Source: Streptomyces dengpaensis (GTDB lineage Bacteria; Actinomycetota; Actinomycetes; Streptomycetales; Streptomycetaceae). From it: a stretch of DNA of 64,000 nt. The notes below the pieces were generated by a model. That model did not search any database and was not told the DNA's origin. It was given only the letters and a program-made list of their open reading frames with translations. The position numbers were made by a program, and so were the translations under genes. The first letter of the stretch is position 1, and each line of letters begins with the position of its first letter. The stretch lies in NCBI RefSeq assembly GCF_002946835.1, contig NZ_CP026652.1:2480001-2544000 (forward strand). The letters are read 5' to 3'. Below are positions 1 through 9,084 of the stretch, in pieces.

Positions 1-75
1 GAGATCGGCGAGATGCCGCGGCGGCTTCTTGGCTCCGCGCGGGGCGACGAAAATGAGTTCTCCGGGCTTAGGCAT
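1..75 (-). CDS. rlmN: 23S rRNA (adenine-2503-C2)-methyltransferase RlmN, 5' end only
   Basis: Only the first 25 codons are in the window and the gene runs off the left edge. The product begins MPKPGEL, followed by a basic, proline-rich stretch that I recognise as the N-terminus of actinobacterial RlmN. RlmN is a radical-SAM enzyme that methylates C2 of A2503 in 23S rRNA. Its catalytic cysteine cluster lies outside the window, so the call rests on the N-terminal match and on the position downstream of cdsA. The start is the ATG at 75 on the minus strand. Confidence 0.7.
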   Translation of the reverse strand, partial: MPKPGELIFVAPRGAKKPPRHLADL

Positions 76-118
76 GGCTGTTCCAGTGTCGCAGATCCAC
101 TAGCGTGCCCCAGTCGGC

Positions 119-295
119 TCAGAAGAGGCCGGCGATCGCGGTGAAGACCCAGGTGACGTAGGTCTTCGTCCGGTGCCATCCACCGCAGTACAGCCTGGGC
201 CTGCGGCGTCTTTCCTGTGCGAGGAGCGCCCCGCACCACCGGCACGGCAGATCACCGTGATATGTGCCGTCGTCCCCCAGCCGCGCCTGCCCCAT
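119..295 (-). CDS. 58-aa zinc-ribbon-like small protein with hydrophobic C-terminus
   Basis: This open frame lies between cdsA and rlmN. It starts at ATG 295, with a stop just upstream in frame, and ends TGA at 119. Residues 18-21 form CRWC; about 15 residues later comes YC, then HR at 41-42. This resembles the actinobacterial small zinc-binding pattern CxxCGxxL...RxRxYC, with His in place of the last Cys. The last 13 residues (WVFTAIAGLF region) are hydrophobic. The Shine-Dalgarno sequence is weak. Function is unknown. It could be a degraded zinc-ribbon protein or a conserved small protein. Confidence 0.5.
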   Translation of the reverse strand: MGQARLGDDGTYHGDLPCRWCGALLAQERRRRPRLYCGGWHRTKTYVTWVFTAIAGLF

Positions 296-328
296 GGGTG
301 GACCCTACCGACTGGCCCGTACAGCAGC

Positions 329-366
329 GAGCGAGCCCCCGCCCGGAACAGGGCGGGGGCTCGCTC
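329..366 (-). terminator. Hairpin terminator downstream of cdsA
   Basis: Perfect inverted repeat with 16-bp arms (329-344 and 351-366) and the 6-nt loop GGAACA, about 20 nt beyond the cdsA stop. It has no U-run, as is usual for Streptomyces hairpin terminators. It would end the rpsB-tsf-pyrH-frr-cdsA run of transcription. Confidence 0.75.
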
Positions 367-384
367 AAGCCGCGTGCTGGCCGC

Positions 385-1524
385 TCAGCCGGACCCTACG
401 AACACCACCATCAGCAACCACACCACCGGCGCCGTGGGCAGCAGCGAGTCCAGCCGGTCCATGATGCCGCCGTGCCCCGGCAGCAGCGTGCCCATGTCCT
501 TGATGCCCAGGTCCCGCTTGATCATGGACTCGCCGAGGTCGCCGAGCGTGGCGCTGGCCGCGACCGCGAGGCCGAGGAGCAGACCCTGCCACCAGGTGCC
601 GTCGTCGATCAGGAACTGCATGCACAGCGCACCCGCCGCCATCGCGAAGGTGACCGCTCCGAGCAGCCCCTCGCGGGTCTTGCCGGGGCTGATGCGCGGC
701 GCCAGCTTGTGCTTGCCGAAGCGCCAGCCGACGGCGTACGCGCCCGTGTCGCTGACCACGGCCAGCAGCAGGAACGTGAGGACCCGCCGCGCACCGTCGT
801 CCGCGGTGAGCATCATGGCCACGAACGTGGCGAGGAACGGGATGTAGAAGGCCGCGAAGACCCCTGCCGTGACGTCCTTGAGGTAGCCCTCGGGCGGTTC
901 TGTCATCCGCCAGACGAGGACGGCCAGCGCGGTGAGCGCCATCGCCACCCACGCGCCCTCGGCGCCCCGGACGTATCCGGCGACGACCATCGCGGCCCCG
1001 CCGAGTGCCAGCGGAACGAGGGGCGCCTTGATGCCCTTGCGCTCCTCCAGCCGTGAGGTGAGCTCCCACAGCCCCACCACCACGGCGACCGCTATCACTC
1101 CGACGAACACGGCCTTGACGATGAACAACGACGCGACGATCACCGCACCGAGCCCGACGCCCACTCCTATGGCTGCGCCCAGGTCGCGACCCGCGCTCTT
1201 CTTCTGCGGTGCGGGGGCGGGCTCGGGGGCGGCGCTGGGCATGGGCTCCTGTGGACTCTGCGGATGGTGCGACGGCACCGCGTAGGGCGCCGCCGACGGT
1301 GTGTCGTCGCGGAACAGGGGGCCACTCAGCCGAGCGGCCCCCCGGTCGTGATCCTGGTCTCCGCCATGTGCGGGTACGTCGGGCACGGTGGGCATGGGGC
1401 GAGTCTGCTGCGCGTCAAACGCATCGTATGCGGGACCCGCCGGGCCTGCCCCCTGGACAGGCCCCTGCTCGGACGGCCCCCAGTACCCGGCTTGTGGCGG
1501 CGCCCCCCAGGAAGAGTCGTTCAT
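385..1524 (-). CDS. cdsA: Phosphatidate cytidylyltransferase (CDP-diglyceride synthase)
   Basis: A 379-aa membrane enzyme that makes CDP-diacylglycerol from phosphatidate and CTP, the branch point for bacterial phospholipids. The first ~115 residues are a Pro/Gly/Ala-rich cytosolic extension typical of actinomycetes. Multiple hydrophobic helices follow, and the family signature KRDLGIKDMGTLLPGHGG with DRLDS sits near the C-terminus. The start ATG at 1524 shares one base with the frr stop (TGATG), which implies translational coupling. It is the last gene of the rpsB-cdsA group. Confidence 0.96.
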   Translation of the reverse strand: MNDSSWGAPPQAGYWGPSEQGPVQGAGPAGPAYDAFDAQQTRPMPTVPDVPAHGGDQDHDRGAARLSGPLFRDDTPSAAPYAVPSHHPQSPQEPMPSAAPEPAPAPQKKSAGRDLGAAIGVGVGLGAVIVASLFIVKAVFVGVIAVAVVVGLWELTSRLEERKGIKAPLVPLALGGAAMVVAGYVRGAEGAWVAMALTALAVLVWRMTEPPEGYLKDVTAGVFAAFYIPFLATFVAMMLTADDGARRVLTFLLLAVVSDTGAYAVGWRFGKHKLAPRISPGKTREGLLGAVTFAMAAGALCMQFLIDDGTWWQGLLLGLAVAASATLGDLGESMIKRDLGIKDMGTLLPGHGGIMDRLDSLLPTAPVVWLLMVVFVGSG

Positions 1525-2084
1525 CAGACCTCGAGCAGCTCCGCTTCCTTGTGCTTGAGGAGCTCGTCCACCTGAGCGACGTACTTCGCGGTGGTGTCGT
1601 CGAGCTCCTTCTCCGCACGGCGGCCCTCGTCCTCGCCGACCTCGCCATCCTTGATCAGCTTGTCGATGGCGTCCTTGGCCTTGCGGCGTACGGAGCGGAT
1701 CGAGACCTTGGCGTCCTCGCCCTTGGTCTTGGCGACCTTGATGTAGTCCTTGCGGCGCTCCTCGGTCAGCTCGGGGAACACCACCCGGATGATGCTGCCG
1801 TCGTTGCTGGGGTTGACCCCCAGGTCCGAGTCGCGGATCGCCTGCTCGATGTTGCGCAGCGCGCTCTTGTCGAACGGGGTCACCACGGCCATGCGCGGCT
1901 CGGGCACCGCGAACGAGGCCAGCTGGTTGATCGGCGTCAGTGCGCCGTAGTAGTCGGCCACGATCTTGTTGAACATCGCCGGGTGCGCACGGCCGGTGCG
2001 GATCGCGGCGAAGTCCTCCTTGGCGACCACGACGGCCTTCTCCATCTTCTCCTCGGCCTCGAGGAGGGTCTCTTCGATCACCAC
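1524..2084 (-). CDS. frr: Ribosome recycling factor
   Basis: 186 aa, the usual length for RRF (about 185). With EF-G it splits post-termination ribosomes. The sequence begins [18 protein letters not shown] and has the conserved FAAIRTGRA block and the [13 protein letters not shown] segment. The body is predicted to be the long three-helix bundle of the family, ending in the charged [10 protein letters not shown] tail. It lies between pyrH (169-nt gap) and cdsA (1-nt overlap), the order common to most bacteria. Confidence 0.97.
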   Translation of the reverse strand: MVIEETLLEAEEKMEKAVVVAKEDFAAIRTGRAHPAMFNKIVADYYGALTPINQLASFAVPEPRMAVVTPFDKSALRNIEQAIRDSDLGVNPSNDGSIIRVVFPELTEERRKDYIKVAKTKGEDAKVSIRSVRRKAKDAIDKLIKDGEVGEDEGRRAEKELDDTTAKYVAQVDELLKHKEAELLEV

Positions 2085-2253
2085 TTGCTCCTGCGTGTCT
2101 TGAGTAGGCCCGGCAGCTGTTTCCTCGTCGGGGTCGGCGGCCGGCTGCGTCGCGTCTTATTCCTGCACGGTTCCGGACCGGCAGGACATTGTCCATCCCC
2201 CGGTCAGGGTCCGTCCCGGGCGGGGGTTCGTCCCCGGTCCGGGGCGTTCCCCG

Positions 2254-3024
2254 TCAGGCTCGGCCGCTCTGGTCGCCCACGAGTGTGCCGATCTTCTCAC
2301 CCTTGACGGCCCGCGCGATATTGCCCTCCGCCAGGAGCTCGAAGACCAGGATCGGCAGCTTGTTGTCCCGGCACAGCGTGATGGCGGTCATGTCGGCGAC
2401 CTTGAGGTCGCGGGTGATGACCTCGCTGTAGCTGAGCGCGTCGAACTTGACGGCCTCGGAATTGGTCTTCGGGTCGGAGTCGTAGACCCCGTCCACGCCG
2501 TTCTTGCCCATGAGAAGCGCCTCGGCGTCGATCTCCAGGGCGCGCTGGGCGGCGGTGGTGTCGGTGGAGAAGTAGGGCATGCCCATACCGGCGCCGAAGA
2601 TGACCACACGGCCCTTCTCCAGGTGGCGCACGGCGCGCAGCGGGATGTACGGCTCGGCGACCTGGCCCATGGTGATGGCGGTCTGGACGCGGCTGTCGAT
2701 GCCTTCCTTCTCCAGGAAGTCCTGGAGGGCGAGGCAGTTCATGACCGTGCCGAGCATGCCCATGTAGTCGGAGCGGGCACGGTCCATGCCGCGCTGCTGG
2801 AGTTCGGCGCCGCGGAAGAAGTTGCCGCCGCCGATGACGACCGCGATCTGGGCTCCGCCGCGCACGACGGCCGCGATCTCGCGGGCGATCTTGTGCACCA
2901 CGTCGGGGTCGACGCCCAGTCCGCCGCCACCGGCGAACGCCTCGCCGGAAAGCTTCAGCAGAAAGCGTCCCGCGCCTTTGCCGTCGTCGCTCTTCTCGCC
3001 TTTGTCGGCCTGGGTGGTGGTCAT
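2254..3024 (-). CDS. pyrH: UMP kinase
   Basis: 256-aa UMP kinase (UMP + ATP to UDP + ADP), a hexameric amino-acid-kinase-fold enzyme normally inhibited by UTP. Motifs are LLKLSGEAF near residue 24, [10 protein letters not shown], the [11 protein letters not shown] block, and the TDTTAAQRA(x)EI segment. ATG 3024 was chosen because a GAGGAG Shine-Dalgarno sequence lies 6-7 nt upstream. The ~20 hydrophilic residues before the conserved core are typical of Streptomyces. An imperfectly placed but perfect 12-bp hairpin lies directly upstream (separate entry). Confidence 0.96.
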   Translation of the reverse strand: MTTTQADKGEKSDDGKGAGRFLLKLSGEAFAGGGGLGVDPDVVHKIAREIAAVVRGGAQIAVVIGGGNFFRGAELQQRGMDRARSDYMGMLGTVMNCLALQDFLEKEGIDSRVQTAITMGQVAEPYIPLRAVRHLEKGRVVIFGAGMGMPYFSTDTTAAQRALEIDAEALLMGKNGVDGVYDSDPKTNSEAVKFDALSYSEVITRDLKVADMTAITLCRDNKLPILVFELLAEGNIARAVKGEKIGTLVGDQSGRA

Positions 3025-3052
3025 GGAGATCTCCTCATGGTGCATACGAAGA

Positions 3053-3102
3053 AGGCCATTGCCGCTGGGGTGTTGTGCGCATCCCATGCTCGGCAATGGC
3101 CT
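3053..3102 (-). promoter_or_regulatory. Hairpin in the pyrH leader
   Basis: Perfect 12-bp inverted repeat (AGGCCATTGCCG at 3053-3064 and its complement at 3091-3102) with a 26-nt loop, ending about 20 nt before the pyrH Shine-Dalgarno. It could be a tsf terminator or a leader structure acting on pyrH. The sequence cannot separate the two. Confidence 0.5.
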
Positions 3103-3214
3103 CCTCGTCAGATCTGCTGTCGTCCGCCGCGCGCGTGTGCGGGGCCGCATACGCGGACGGAACGGCCGACTGCTGTCGACCCTATAGGGGTCGCGCGTCG
3201 ATCGCGGTACGGAC

Positions 3215-4051
3215 TCAGATGCCGACCTTGATGCGCGTGAAGCGCTTCAGGGCGACACCGGCCTCGTCCAGGATCTGCTGGACGGACTTCTTCTGGTCCA
3301 GCGCGTAGGGCTGACCCAGAAGGGTGACCTCCTTGAAGAAGCCGTTGACGCGACCCTCAACGATCTTCGGCAGGGCGGCCTCGGGCTTGCCCTCGGCGCG
3401 GGTGGTCTCCTCGGCGACGCGGCGCTCGGACTCGACGACCTCGGCCGGGACGTCGTCCTTGGAGAGGTACTTCGGCGAGAAGGCGGCGATGTGCTGGGCG
3501 ACACCCTTGGCAAGGTCGGCGTCGGCCTTGTCCAGCTCGACCAGGACACCGATCTGCGGGGGCAGGTCAGGCATGGTGCGGTGCATGTACGCGGTGACGT
3601 ACGGGCCGGAGAACTGAGCGAAGCGGTCCAGGACGATCTTCTCGCCCAGGTTGGCGTTGGCCTCGTCGACGAACGCCTGAACCGTCTTGCCGGGCTCGAT
3701 CTCGGAGCCGAGCAGCGCCTCGAGGTCAGCCGGAGAGGTCGCGGCGACGTGCTGGGCGATCTTGTGGGCGACGGCCTGGAACTTCTCACCCTTGGCGACG
3801 AAGTCCGTCTCGCACTTCAGCTCGACCAGGACACCGGAGGTGTTGTCGTCGGCGATGACGGAGACCACGGCGCCGTTCTCGGCGGAGCGGCCCTCGCGCT
3901 TGGCGACGCCCTTCTGGCCCTTGATGCGCAGCGCCTCGACGGCCTTGTCGACGTTGCCGTCGGCCTCGTCCAGCGCCTTCTTGCAGTCCATCATGCCGGC
4001 GCCGGTGAGCTCACGGAGCTTCTTGACGTCAGCGGCGGTGTAGTTCGCCAT
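3215..4051 (-). CDS. tsf: Elongation factor Ts
   Basis: 278 aa. EF-Ts is the guanine-nucleotide exchange factor for EF-Tu. The N-terminal UBA-like domain (residues 1-45) contains the [16 protein letters not shown] signature, followed by the CETDFVAK motif that contacts EF-Tu and two core subdomains. It starts [12 protein letters not shown] at ATG 4051. It follows rpsB as in most bacteria, with a hairpin in the 95-nt spacer that probably lowers read-through. Confidence 0.97.
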   Translation of the reverse strand: MANYTAADVKKLRELTGAGMMDCKKALDEADGNVDKAVEALRIKGQKGVAKREGRSAENGAVVSVIADDNTSGVLVELKCETDFVAKGEKFQAVAHKIAQHVAATSPADLEALLGSEIEPGKTVQAFVDEANANLGEKIVLDRFAQFSGPYVTAYMHRTMPDLPPQIGVLVELDKADADLAKGVAQHIAAFSPKYLSKDDVPAEVVESERRVAEETTRAEGKPEAALPKIVEGRVNGFFKEVTLLGQPYALDQKKSVQQILDEAGVALKRFTRIKVGI

Positions 4052-4092
4052 GATTCCTGGAGTCTCTCTCGGAGTCTGAAGATCTACGGGCC

Positions 4093-4125
4093 GAACGGCG
4101 GGGGCTTTGTGGGCCCCCGCCGTTC
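4093..4125 (-). terminator. rpsB-tsf intergenic hairpin
   Basis: Perfect 13-bp stem (4093-4105 and 4113-4125) with a 7-nt loop between rpsB and tsf. It is probably a partial terminator that sets the S2 to EF-Ts ratio, as described for the rpsB-tsf unit in other bacteria. Confidence 0.65.
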
Positions 4126-4146
4126 ACAACCCAAAGGGGTGAGGGG

Positions 4147-5049
4147 TCAGGCCTGCTCGGTGTCCGCGGCCGGGCCCTCGGCGGCCGGAGCCTCGGCGGC
4201 CGGAGCCTCGGCCTGCTCGGCGTCGGCGACCTTCTCGGTCTCGGCGGAGGTCTGGACCTCGGCCTCGTCGGCCTTCTTCTCGCCCTCGAGCAGGTCGCGC
4301 TCCCACTCGGCGAGCGGCTCGCCCGCGGCCTTCTCACCCTTCGCCTCGGCGGCGACGCCGGAACGGGCGATGAGGCCCTCGGCGACGGCGTCGGCGATCA
4401 CGCGGGTGAGCAGGGTGACGGAGCGGATCGCGTCGTCGTTGCCCGGGATCTTGTAGTCGACCTCGTCGGGGTCGCAGTTGGTGTCGAGGATGGCGACGAC
4501 CGGGATGTTGAGCTTCCGGGCCTCACCGACCGCGATGTGCTCCTTCTTGGTGTCCACGATCCAGACGGCGCTGGGCACCTTCTGCATCTCGCGGATACCA
4601 CCGAGGGTCTTCTCCAGCTTGGCCTTCTCGCGCGAGAGCACGAGAAGCTCCTTCTTGGTCAGACCGGAAGCGGCGACGTCCTCGAAGTCGATCTGCTCAA
4701 GCTCCTTGAGGCGCTGCAGACGCTTGTAGACGGTGGAGAAGTTGGTGAGCATGCCGCCCAGCCAGCGCTGGTTGACGTAGGGCATGCCGACGCGGGTGGC
4801 CTGCTCGGCGATGGCCTCCTGCGCCTGCTTCTTGGTGCCGACGAACATGACCGTGCCGCCGTGGGCGACGGTCTCCTTGACGAACTCGTAGGCGCGGTCG
4901 ATGTACGACAGCGACTGGAGCAGGTCGATGATGTAGATGCCGTTGCGCTCGGTGAAGATGAAGCGCTTCATCTTCGGGTTCCAGCGACGGGTCTGGTGAC
5001 CGAAGTGGACGCCGCTCTCCAGCAGCTCCCGCATCGTGACGACGGCCAT
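4147..5049 (-). CDS. rpsB: 30S ribosomal protein S2
   Basis: 300 aa. The core is a full-length S2: [20 protein letters not shown] at the start, then [15 protein letters not shown] and the [20 protein letters not shown] block. The last ~55 residues are an Ala/Glu-rich acidic tail, which is the usual actinobacterial extension. ATG 5049 was chosen for the AAGGAGA Shine-Dalgarno 6 nt upstream. It is the first gene of the minus-strand group. The 269-nt divergent spacer to the M23 gene must hold its promoter; I see only a weak -10-like TACACT (minus strand) near 5217-5222. Confidence 0.97.
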   Translation of the reverse strand: MAVVTMRELLESGVHFGHQTRRWNPKMKRFIFTERNGIYIIDLLQSLSYIDRAYEFVKETVAHGGTVMFVGTKKQAQEAIAEQATRVGMPYVNQRWLGGMLTNFSTVYKRLQRLKELEQIDFEDVAASGLTKKELLVLSREKAKLEKTLGGIREMQKVPSAVWIVDTKKEHIAVGEARKLNIPVVAILDTNCDPDEVDYKIPGNDDAIRSVTLLTRVIADAVAEGLIARSGVAAEAKGEKAAGEPLAEWERDLLEGEKKADEAEVQTSAETEKVADAEQAEAPAAEAPAAEGPAADTEQA

Positions 5050-5318
5050 GGCCGTTCTCCTTGGTGTTCTCGGTTGTGCCGCGCGTGCCGGACGGCACTC
5101 GCGCCTGACGCCCGCGTGCGCCTTGCCACTAGGGACCGAGGGGCGCTGACACCGGTGTGTGATCACCAGATGTCGGGGCGTGCGAAGTCGACCCGGTGAC
5201 CCGGATCGCCATCAGAAGTGTACGGGACCCGAGAGGCACCGGGTGACGCCGCTGTCCACAACCGGCGGGTACTCCACAGATCCCGGCCGTGATCCGTCCG
5301 ATGCGGGACGGTTCTCGC

Positions 5319-5990
5319 ATGCGAGCGAAACGACGTGTCCGTACGTGGCTGGGGCTGCTGCTGGGCTTCACGCTGACGGTCCTGGGGACCGTTTCCCCCT
5401 CGGCCCTGGCCGCCCGCCCGAACGACCCGGGCCCACCGGCCCGTCCGGCCCCTCCGGCCCCTCCGGCCCCGACAGGACCGTCGGGACCCGCGGTGCCGCC
5501 GGGCCCCGATCCGGCGGCCCCGACTGTCCCGGCGGTCGCCGGCGTGTGGCCGGTGGGTGTACGCCCACCGGTGGTACGGGGCTGGGAACCCCCGGCGACG
5601 CCCTACGCCCGGGGCCACCGCGGCGTGGACCTGGCCGCGCCCCCTGGCGCCCCGGTACGCACCGTGGCACCGGGCCGCGTCTCCTTCGCCGGCCGCGTCG
5701 CGGGCCGCGGCATCGTCTCGGTGGAACTGTCGAACACGGGGACGCCACCACTCCGCACGACGTACGGCCCCGTAAAGGCGACGGTGCGCAAAGGCGACGA
5801 GGTGGCGGCAGGCGACGTACTGGGCACGGTGGAACCAAGCGCCTCCCACTGCGCGAGTTCCTGCCTGCACTGGGGCCTGCTGAGAGGCAAGACCTACCTC
5901 AACCCGCTGTCCTTGCTCCCACCGTGGCTACTGCGCAGGGGCCCGTCGCGTTTGCTTCCGGTCCGTAGCTGTGGGCAGGCGTGCCGCTAG
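5319..5990 (+). CDS. Secreted M23-family (LytM-like) peptidase homologue
   Basis: About 223 aa from ATG 5319, which follows a GGGACGG sequence. Upstream in-frame GTG 5289 and ATG 5301 are alternatives. A Sec signal peptide (basic RAKRRVRTW, hydrophobic core, cleavage near SALA-A) is followed by a Pro-rich linker. The M23 domain has GHRGVDLAAP (the zinc-ligand His and Asp) and ends in CLHWGLL. The usual HxH motif is therefore CLH: the second zinc ligand is kept and the first, catalytic His is Cys. It may be a regulatory or weak endopeptidase. The final ~8 codons run into an intergenic repeat. Confidence 0.85.
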   Translation: MRAKRRVRTWLGLLLGFTLTVLGTVSPSALAARPNDPGPPARPAPPAPPAPTGPSGPAVPPGPDPAAPTVPAVAGVWPVGVRPPVVRGWEPPATPYARGHRGVDLAAPPGAPVRTVAPGRVSFAGRVAGRGIVSVELSNTGTPPLRTTYGPVKATVRKGDEVAAGDVLGTVEPSASHCASSCLHWGLLRGKTYLNPLSLLPPWLLRRGPSRLLPVRSCGQACR

Positions 5991-6040
5991 GGACAGCAGC
6001 AGTTCGTAGCTGTGGGCAATCGTGCCGCTGGGGCGGCACG
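5964..6040. repeat. Direct repeat plus hairpin at the 3' end of the M23 gene
   Basis: The sequence CGTAGCTGTGGGCA(GG/AT) followed by CGTGCCGCT occurs at 5964 and again at 6005, a 41-bp period. The second copy continues into a perfect 8-bp stem (CGTGCCGC at 6021-6028, complement 6033-6040, 4-nt loop). The first copy encodes the end of the M23 protein. Related GTGGGCA/GCGGCAC tracts are common between Streptomyces genes (recollection), and the hairpin probably works as a terminator. Confidence 0.6.
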
Positions 6041-6125
6041 GGTGGGCACAGCGGCACCCGGCAGCGCCGGCCAACGCACCAAGCCCAAGCCCAGCCCCAA
6101 CGCCGGGCGCCAAGCGACAGCAGGC

Positions 6126-6716
6126 TCAGCCCCGAACCCCCCGCAGAGCCATAGCCACGGCCGCATCGGTGATCGCGGAGGGCGACTCCGCAGCCCCCAG
6201 CTCAATGCGCCGCACAGCGGCATCGACCACACCCTGAAGAAGCATCGCGGCAAGCCGCGGCTCCGCATGCCCCATCTCCCCGAGCGCCTCGACGATCATC
6301 GCGACAAGCCCACCGTGCGCAGCACGGATCTTCTCCCGGGCGCCCGCATCGAGCTCGCTCGCCGAGATGGCCACCACCGCCCGGTGCCGCCGGTCCCCGA
6401 CCAGCGACAGCTGCTGCCGAATGTAGGCCTCGACCTTCCCCTCCGCAGAGGAGGCCCGCTCCATCGCCGCCGACACTTCCGCCGCCCAGACGGGAAAGTC
6501 GACCTCGCACAGCTCCTCGACGACAGCCGCCCGCGACCGGAAGTACTCGTACACGGAAGACCGCGCGAGCCCCGTGCGCTCGGCGAGAGCCGGGAAGGTC
6601 AGCGCCTCCGTCCCGCCCTCGGACAACAGGGACCGCGCCGCGTCCAGCAGGGCGGCTCGCTGCATCGACCGGTGCTCGGCCACGGAGGCCGCTCGAATCC
6701 TTGGCACGTCAACCAC
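6126..6716 (-). CDS. TetR-family transcriptional regulator
   Basis: 196 aa from GTG 6716. The N-terminal helix-turn-helix domain (about residues 18-65) contains LDAARSLLSEGGTEALTF, AERTGLARSSVYEYF and the following acidic helix. The remaining helical domain would bind a ligand and dimerise. No target operon is obvious: it is followed by a repeat and the convergent M23 gene, with whiG 110 nt upstream. The ligand is unknown. Confidence 0.9.
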   Translation of the reverse strand: MVDVPRIRAASVAEHRSMQRAALLDAARSLLSEGGTEALTFPALAERTGLARSSVYEYFRSRAAVVEELCEVDFPVWAAEVSAAMERASSAEGKVEAYIRQQLSLVGDRRHRAVVAISASELDAGAREKIRAAHGGLVAMIVEALGEMGHAEPRLAAMLLQGVVDAAVRRIELGAAESPSAITDAAVAMALRGVRG

Positions 6717-6826
6717 TGTACGGAGGAAGCGCCCAGGACTGCAGCCACTCCACCCACCCGACCGAGCGAGTCAGTGCGGGGGCACCGACCCGGCAGGGAC
6801 GATTCGGCTCCGTGCCACCACCGAAC

Positions 6827-7669
6827 TCAGCGCCCGAAACTCGCCAGCTTGGCGCGTAGCTGGAGCACCGACTTGGTGTGGATCTGACTCACCCGGCTCT
6901 CGGTCACCCCCAGCACATTGCCGATCTCCGCGAGCGTGAGGCCCTCGTAGTAGTAGAGCGTGACGACGGTCTTCTCCCGCTCGGGCAGGGTGTTGATCGC
7001 CCGCGCCAGAAACCTCCGCAGCTCCCGGTCCTCGGCCACCTCGACCGGGTTGTCGGCCGCGGTGTCCTCCAGGGTGTCCATCAGGCTCAGCCGGTCGCCG
7101 CCCTCGCCGCCGACATGCAGCAGTTCCTCCAGGGCCACCACGTTCGCCAGCGACAACTGGCTGAACACGGCGTGGAGTTCGTCCACCCCGATGCCCATCT
7201 CGGAGGCCACCTCGCCCTCCGACGGGGTGCGTCGCAGCCGGGCCTCCAGCGTCGCGTACGCCCGCTCCACGTTGCGCGCCTTCTGCCGTACCGACCGCGG
7301 AATCCAGTCCAGCGCCCGCAACTCGTCGATCATCGCGCCCCGGATCCGCGTGATCGCGTACGTCTCGAACTTGATCTCCCGCTCGATGTCGAACTTCTCG
7401 ATCGCGTCGATCAGCCCGAACACCCCCGACGAGACGAAGTCGGCCTGCTCGACATTGGCCGGCAGACCCACGCTCACGCGCCCGGCGACGTACTTCACCA
7501 ACGGCGAGTAGTGCAGGATCAGCTGTTCCCGTAGCCGCTCGTCACCCGTCGTCTTGTACGACCGCCACAGCTCGTCGAGCGTCGAGGGAGCGGGCGGGCG
7601 CACGCTACCGCCGCCGCGGGCGGCTGGCGGGATCGCCGCCCGGTCGGACCCGGAGGTGTGCTGGGGCAT
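6827..7669 (-). CDS. whiG: RNA polymerase sigma factor WhiG (FliA family)
   Basis: 280 aa. WhiG commits aerial hyphae to sporulation in Streptomyces. Region 2 is recognisable in [41 protein letters not shown] and [22 protein letters not shown]. Region 3 follows, and region 4 has [37 protein letters not shown] split across its helices. The N-terminal ~25 residues are variable. In known species its activity is set by the anti-sigma RsiG with c-di-GMP, and rsiG is not in this window. It lies upstream of TetR and 263 nt from dprA. Confidence 0.97.
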   Translation of the reverse strand: MPQHTSGSDRAAIPPAARGGGSVRPPAPSTLDELWRSYKTTGDERLREQLILHYSPLVKYVAGRVSVGLPANVEQADFVSSGVFGLIDAIEKFDIEREIKFETYAITRIRGAMIDELRALDWIPRSVRQKARNVERAYATLEARLRRTPSEGEVASEMGIGVDELHAVFSQLSLANVVALEELLHVGGEGGDRLSLMDTLEDTAADNPVEVAEDRELRRFLARAINTLPEREKTVVTLYYYEGLTLAEIGNVLGVTESRVSQIHTKSVLQLRAKLASFGR

Positions 7670-7932
7670 TCGTCGCCTTGTGCCGTTCTGCCGTGAACTG
7701 GGGTTACCTGAGTGAGCTGTCGGTCTGATGTCGAGATTGCCTGGAATCCTCGTGAGCGTAGCGTGACTGGAGTGTCGCAGTGAGCGAAGGGCGACGGGTT
7801 ACCCGCACGCAGAGACGTTCCCCTGGCCGCCCCTCGAAGTCACAGCCGTCGCCGTGCGTGACCGTTGAGGGGGGCCAACTGCGGGAATTCCCAAGGGTGT
7901 CGGCATTCGCCCGGACGGCCGAACACGCTCGG

Positions 7933-9084
7933 TCAGCACCGCCCCCGATCATCGCGGACGGAGATCATCGCCTGGCGTGTCAACTTCCAGCCATCGCCGT
8001 GTCGTTCGACGAAACCGAGTGCTCGGAGTTCGTACAGTCTCCCGACCGCGTCGTCCGCGGTGGTGCCCGCACCCCGGGCGATCTCCTCCGCCCCCGCCGG
8101 GCCGCGCGCCGGCAGCGCGGCCAGCACTCGTTCGGCGCCCGGGGCCAGCAGATCGCGCGGCAGCACGGGCCCGCGGCGGTCGGGAGCCAGCTCACCCATG
8201 TCACCCACCAGTTCGGTGACGTCCGCGGCGTCGGAGACCAGCACCGCGTCCCCGCCGCGCAGCAGTTCGTGCACCCCCGCCGACAGCCCGCTCGTGGCCG
8301 GGCCCGGCACCCCCATCGTGAACCGCCCGAGCCGCTGCGCCGCACGCGCCGTGACCAGCGCGCCACTGCGGTAGGCGGCCTCGACGACCACGGTGCCCCG
8401 GGTGAGCGCCGCGATGACCCTGTTCCTGAGGATGAATCTGCTCGGCGTCGGGTGGTCGCCGGGCGGTAACTCCCCCACCACCAGCCCCTGTTCCGCGATC
8501 CTGGTGATCAGTTCGGTGTGCCCGCGCGGATAGGGCCGGTCGACGCCGCAGGCGAGTACGGCGACGGTGGCGCCGCCCGCCCCGAGGGCGCCCCGGTGCG
8601 CGGCGCCGTCGACGCCATAGGCACCGCCGGACACCACCACCCAGCCCCGCTCCGCGAGACCGGCGCCGAGGGTGGCCGCCATGTGGGCGCCGTACTCCGT
8701 GCAGGCCCGGGCTCCGACCACGGCGACGGAGCGCAGGGCCCATATCCGCAGGCTGGGCCGCCCCCGTACCCACAGCCCGGTGGGGCGGGCGTCCCCGAGG
8801 TCGTCGAGCTGCGTGGGCCACTCGGGCTCTCCGGGGCAGATGAACCTCACCCCGGCACCCCGCGCCCGAGCCAGATCCAACTCCGGCCGCACGCGCCCGG
8901 CCCGCCCGCGCAGCCCCTCCCACCGCTTCTCACTCACCCCCGGCAGCGGCTCGCCTCCCTCCGCCAGCCGCCGCGCCACCTCCACGGCCCCGAACTCCCG
9001 CAGCCATCGCCCACCGACCTCGTCCCCGGGTTCGATGACTCGGGCGAGGGCGGCGCGCGCCAGGGGTTCGTCGTCGTCCGTCAT
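7933..9084 (-). CDS. dprA: DNA-processing protein DprA
   Basis: 383 aa. DprA binds single-stranded DNA and loads RecA during natural transformation; in Streptomyces its role is less clear. The Rossmann-like core has VAVVGARACTEYG, VSGGAYGVDGAAHRGAL, VLACGVDRPYP and FILRNRVIAALT. A C-terminal winged-helix domain (about residues 300-375) follows. ATG 9084 overlaps the comM stop by 4 nt (ATGA), so comM and dprA are coupled, an arrangement common in actinobacteria. Confidence 0.95.
   Translation of the reverse strand: MTDDDEPLARAALARVIEPGDEVGGRWLREFGAVEVARRLAEGGEPLPGVSEKRWEGLRGRAGRVRPELDLARARGAGVRFICPGEPEWPTQLDDLGDARPTGLWVRGRPSLRIWALRSVAVVGARACTEYGAHMAATLGAGLAERGWVVVSGGAYGVDGAAHRGALGAGGATVAVLACGVDRPYPRGHTELITRIAEQGLVVGELPPGDHPTPSRFILRNRVIAALTRGTVVVEAAYRSGALVTARAAQRLGRFTMGVPGPATSGLSAGVHELLRGGDAVLVSDAADVTELVGDMGELAPDRRGPVLPRDLLAPGAERVLAALPARGPAGAEEIARGAGTTADDAVGRLYELRALGFVERHGDGWKLTRQAMISVRDDRGRC

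Noticed and set aside
385..2196. A 603-codon minus-strand frame running through cdsA, frr and beyond
   Set aside because: Only its last 379 codons are cdsA. The upstream part is an out-of-frame shadow of frr, with no family match.
7704..7952. 82-codon frame between whiG and dprA
   Set aside because: Poor GC3 pattern, no ribosome-binding site, and it overlaps the dprA end. The 263-nt gap is more likely to hold the whiG promoter.
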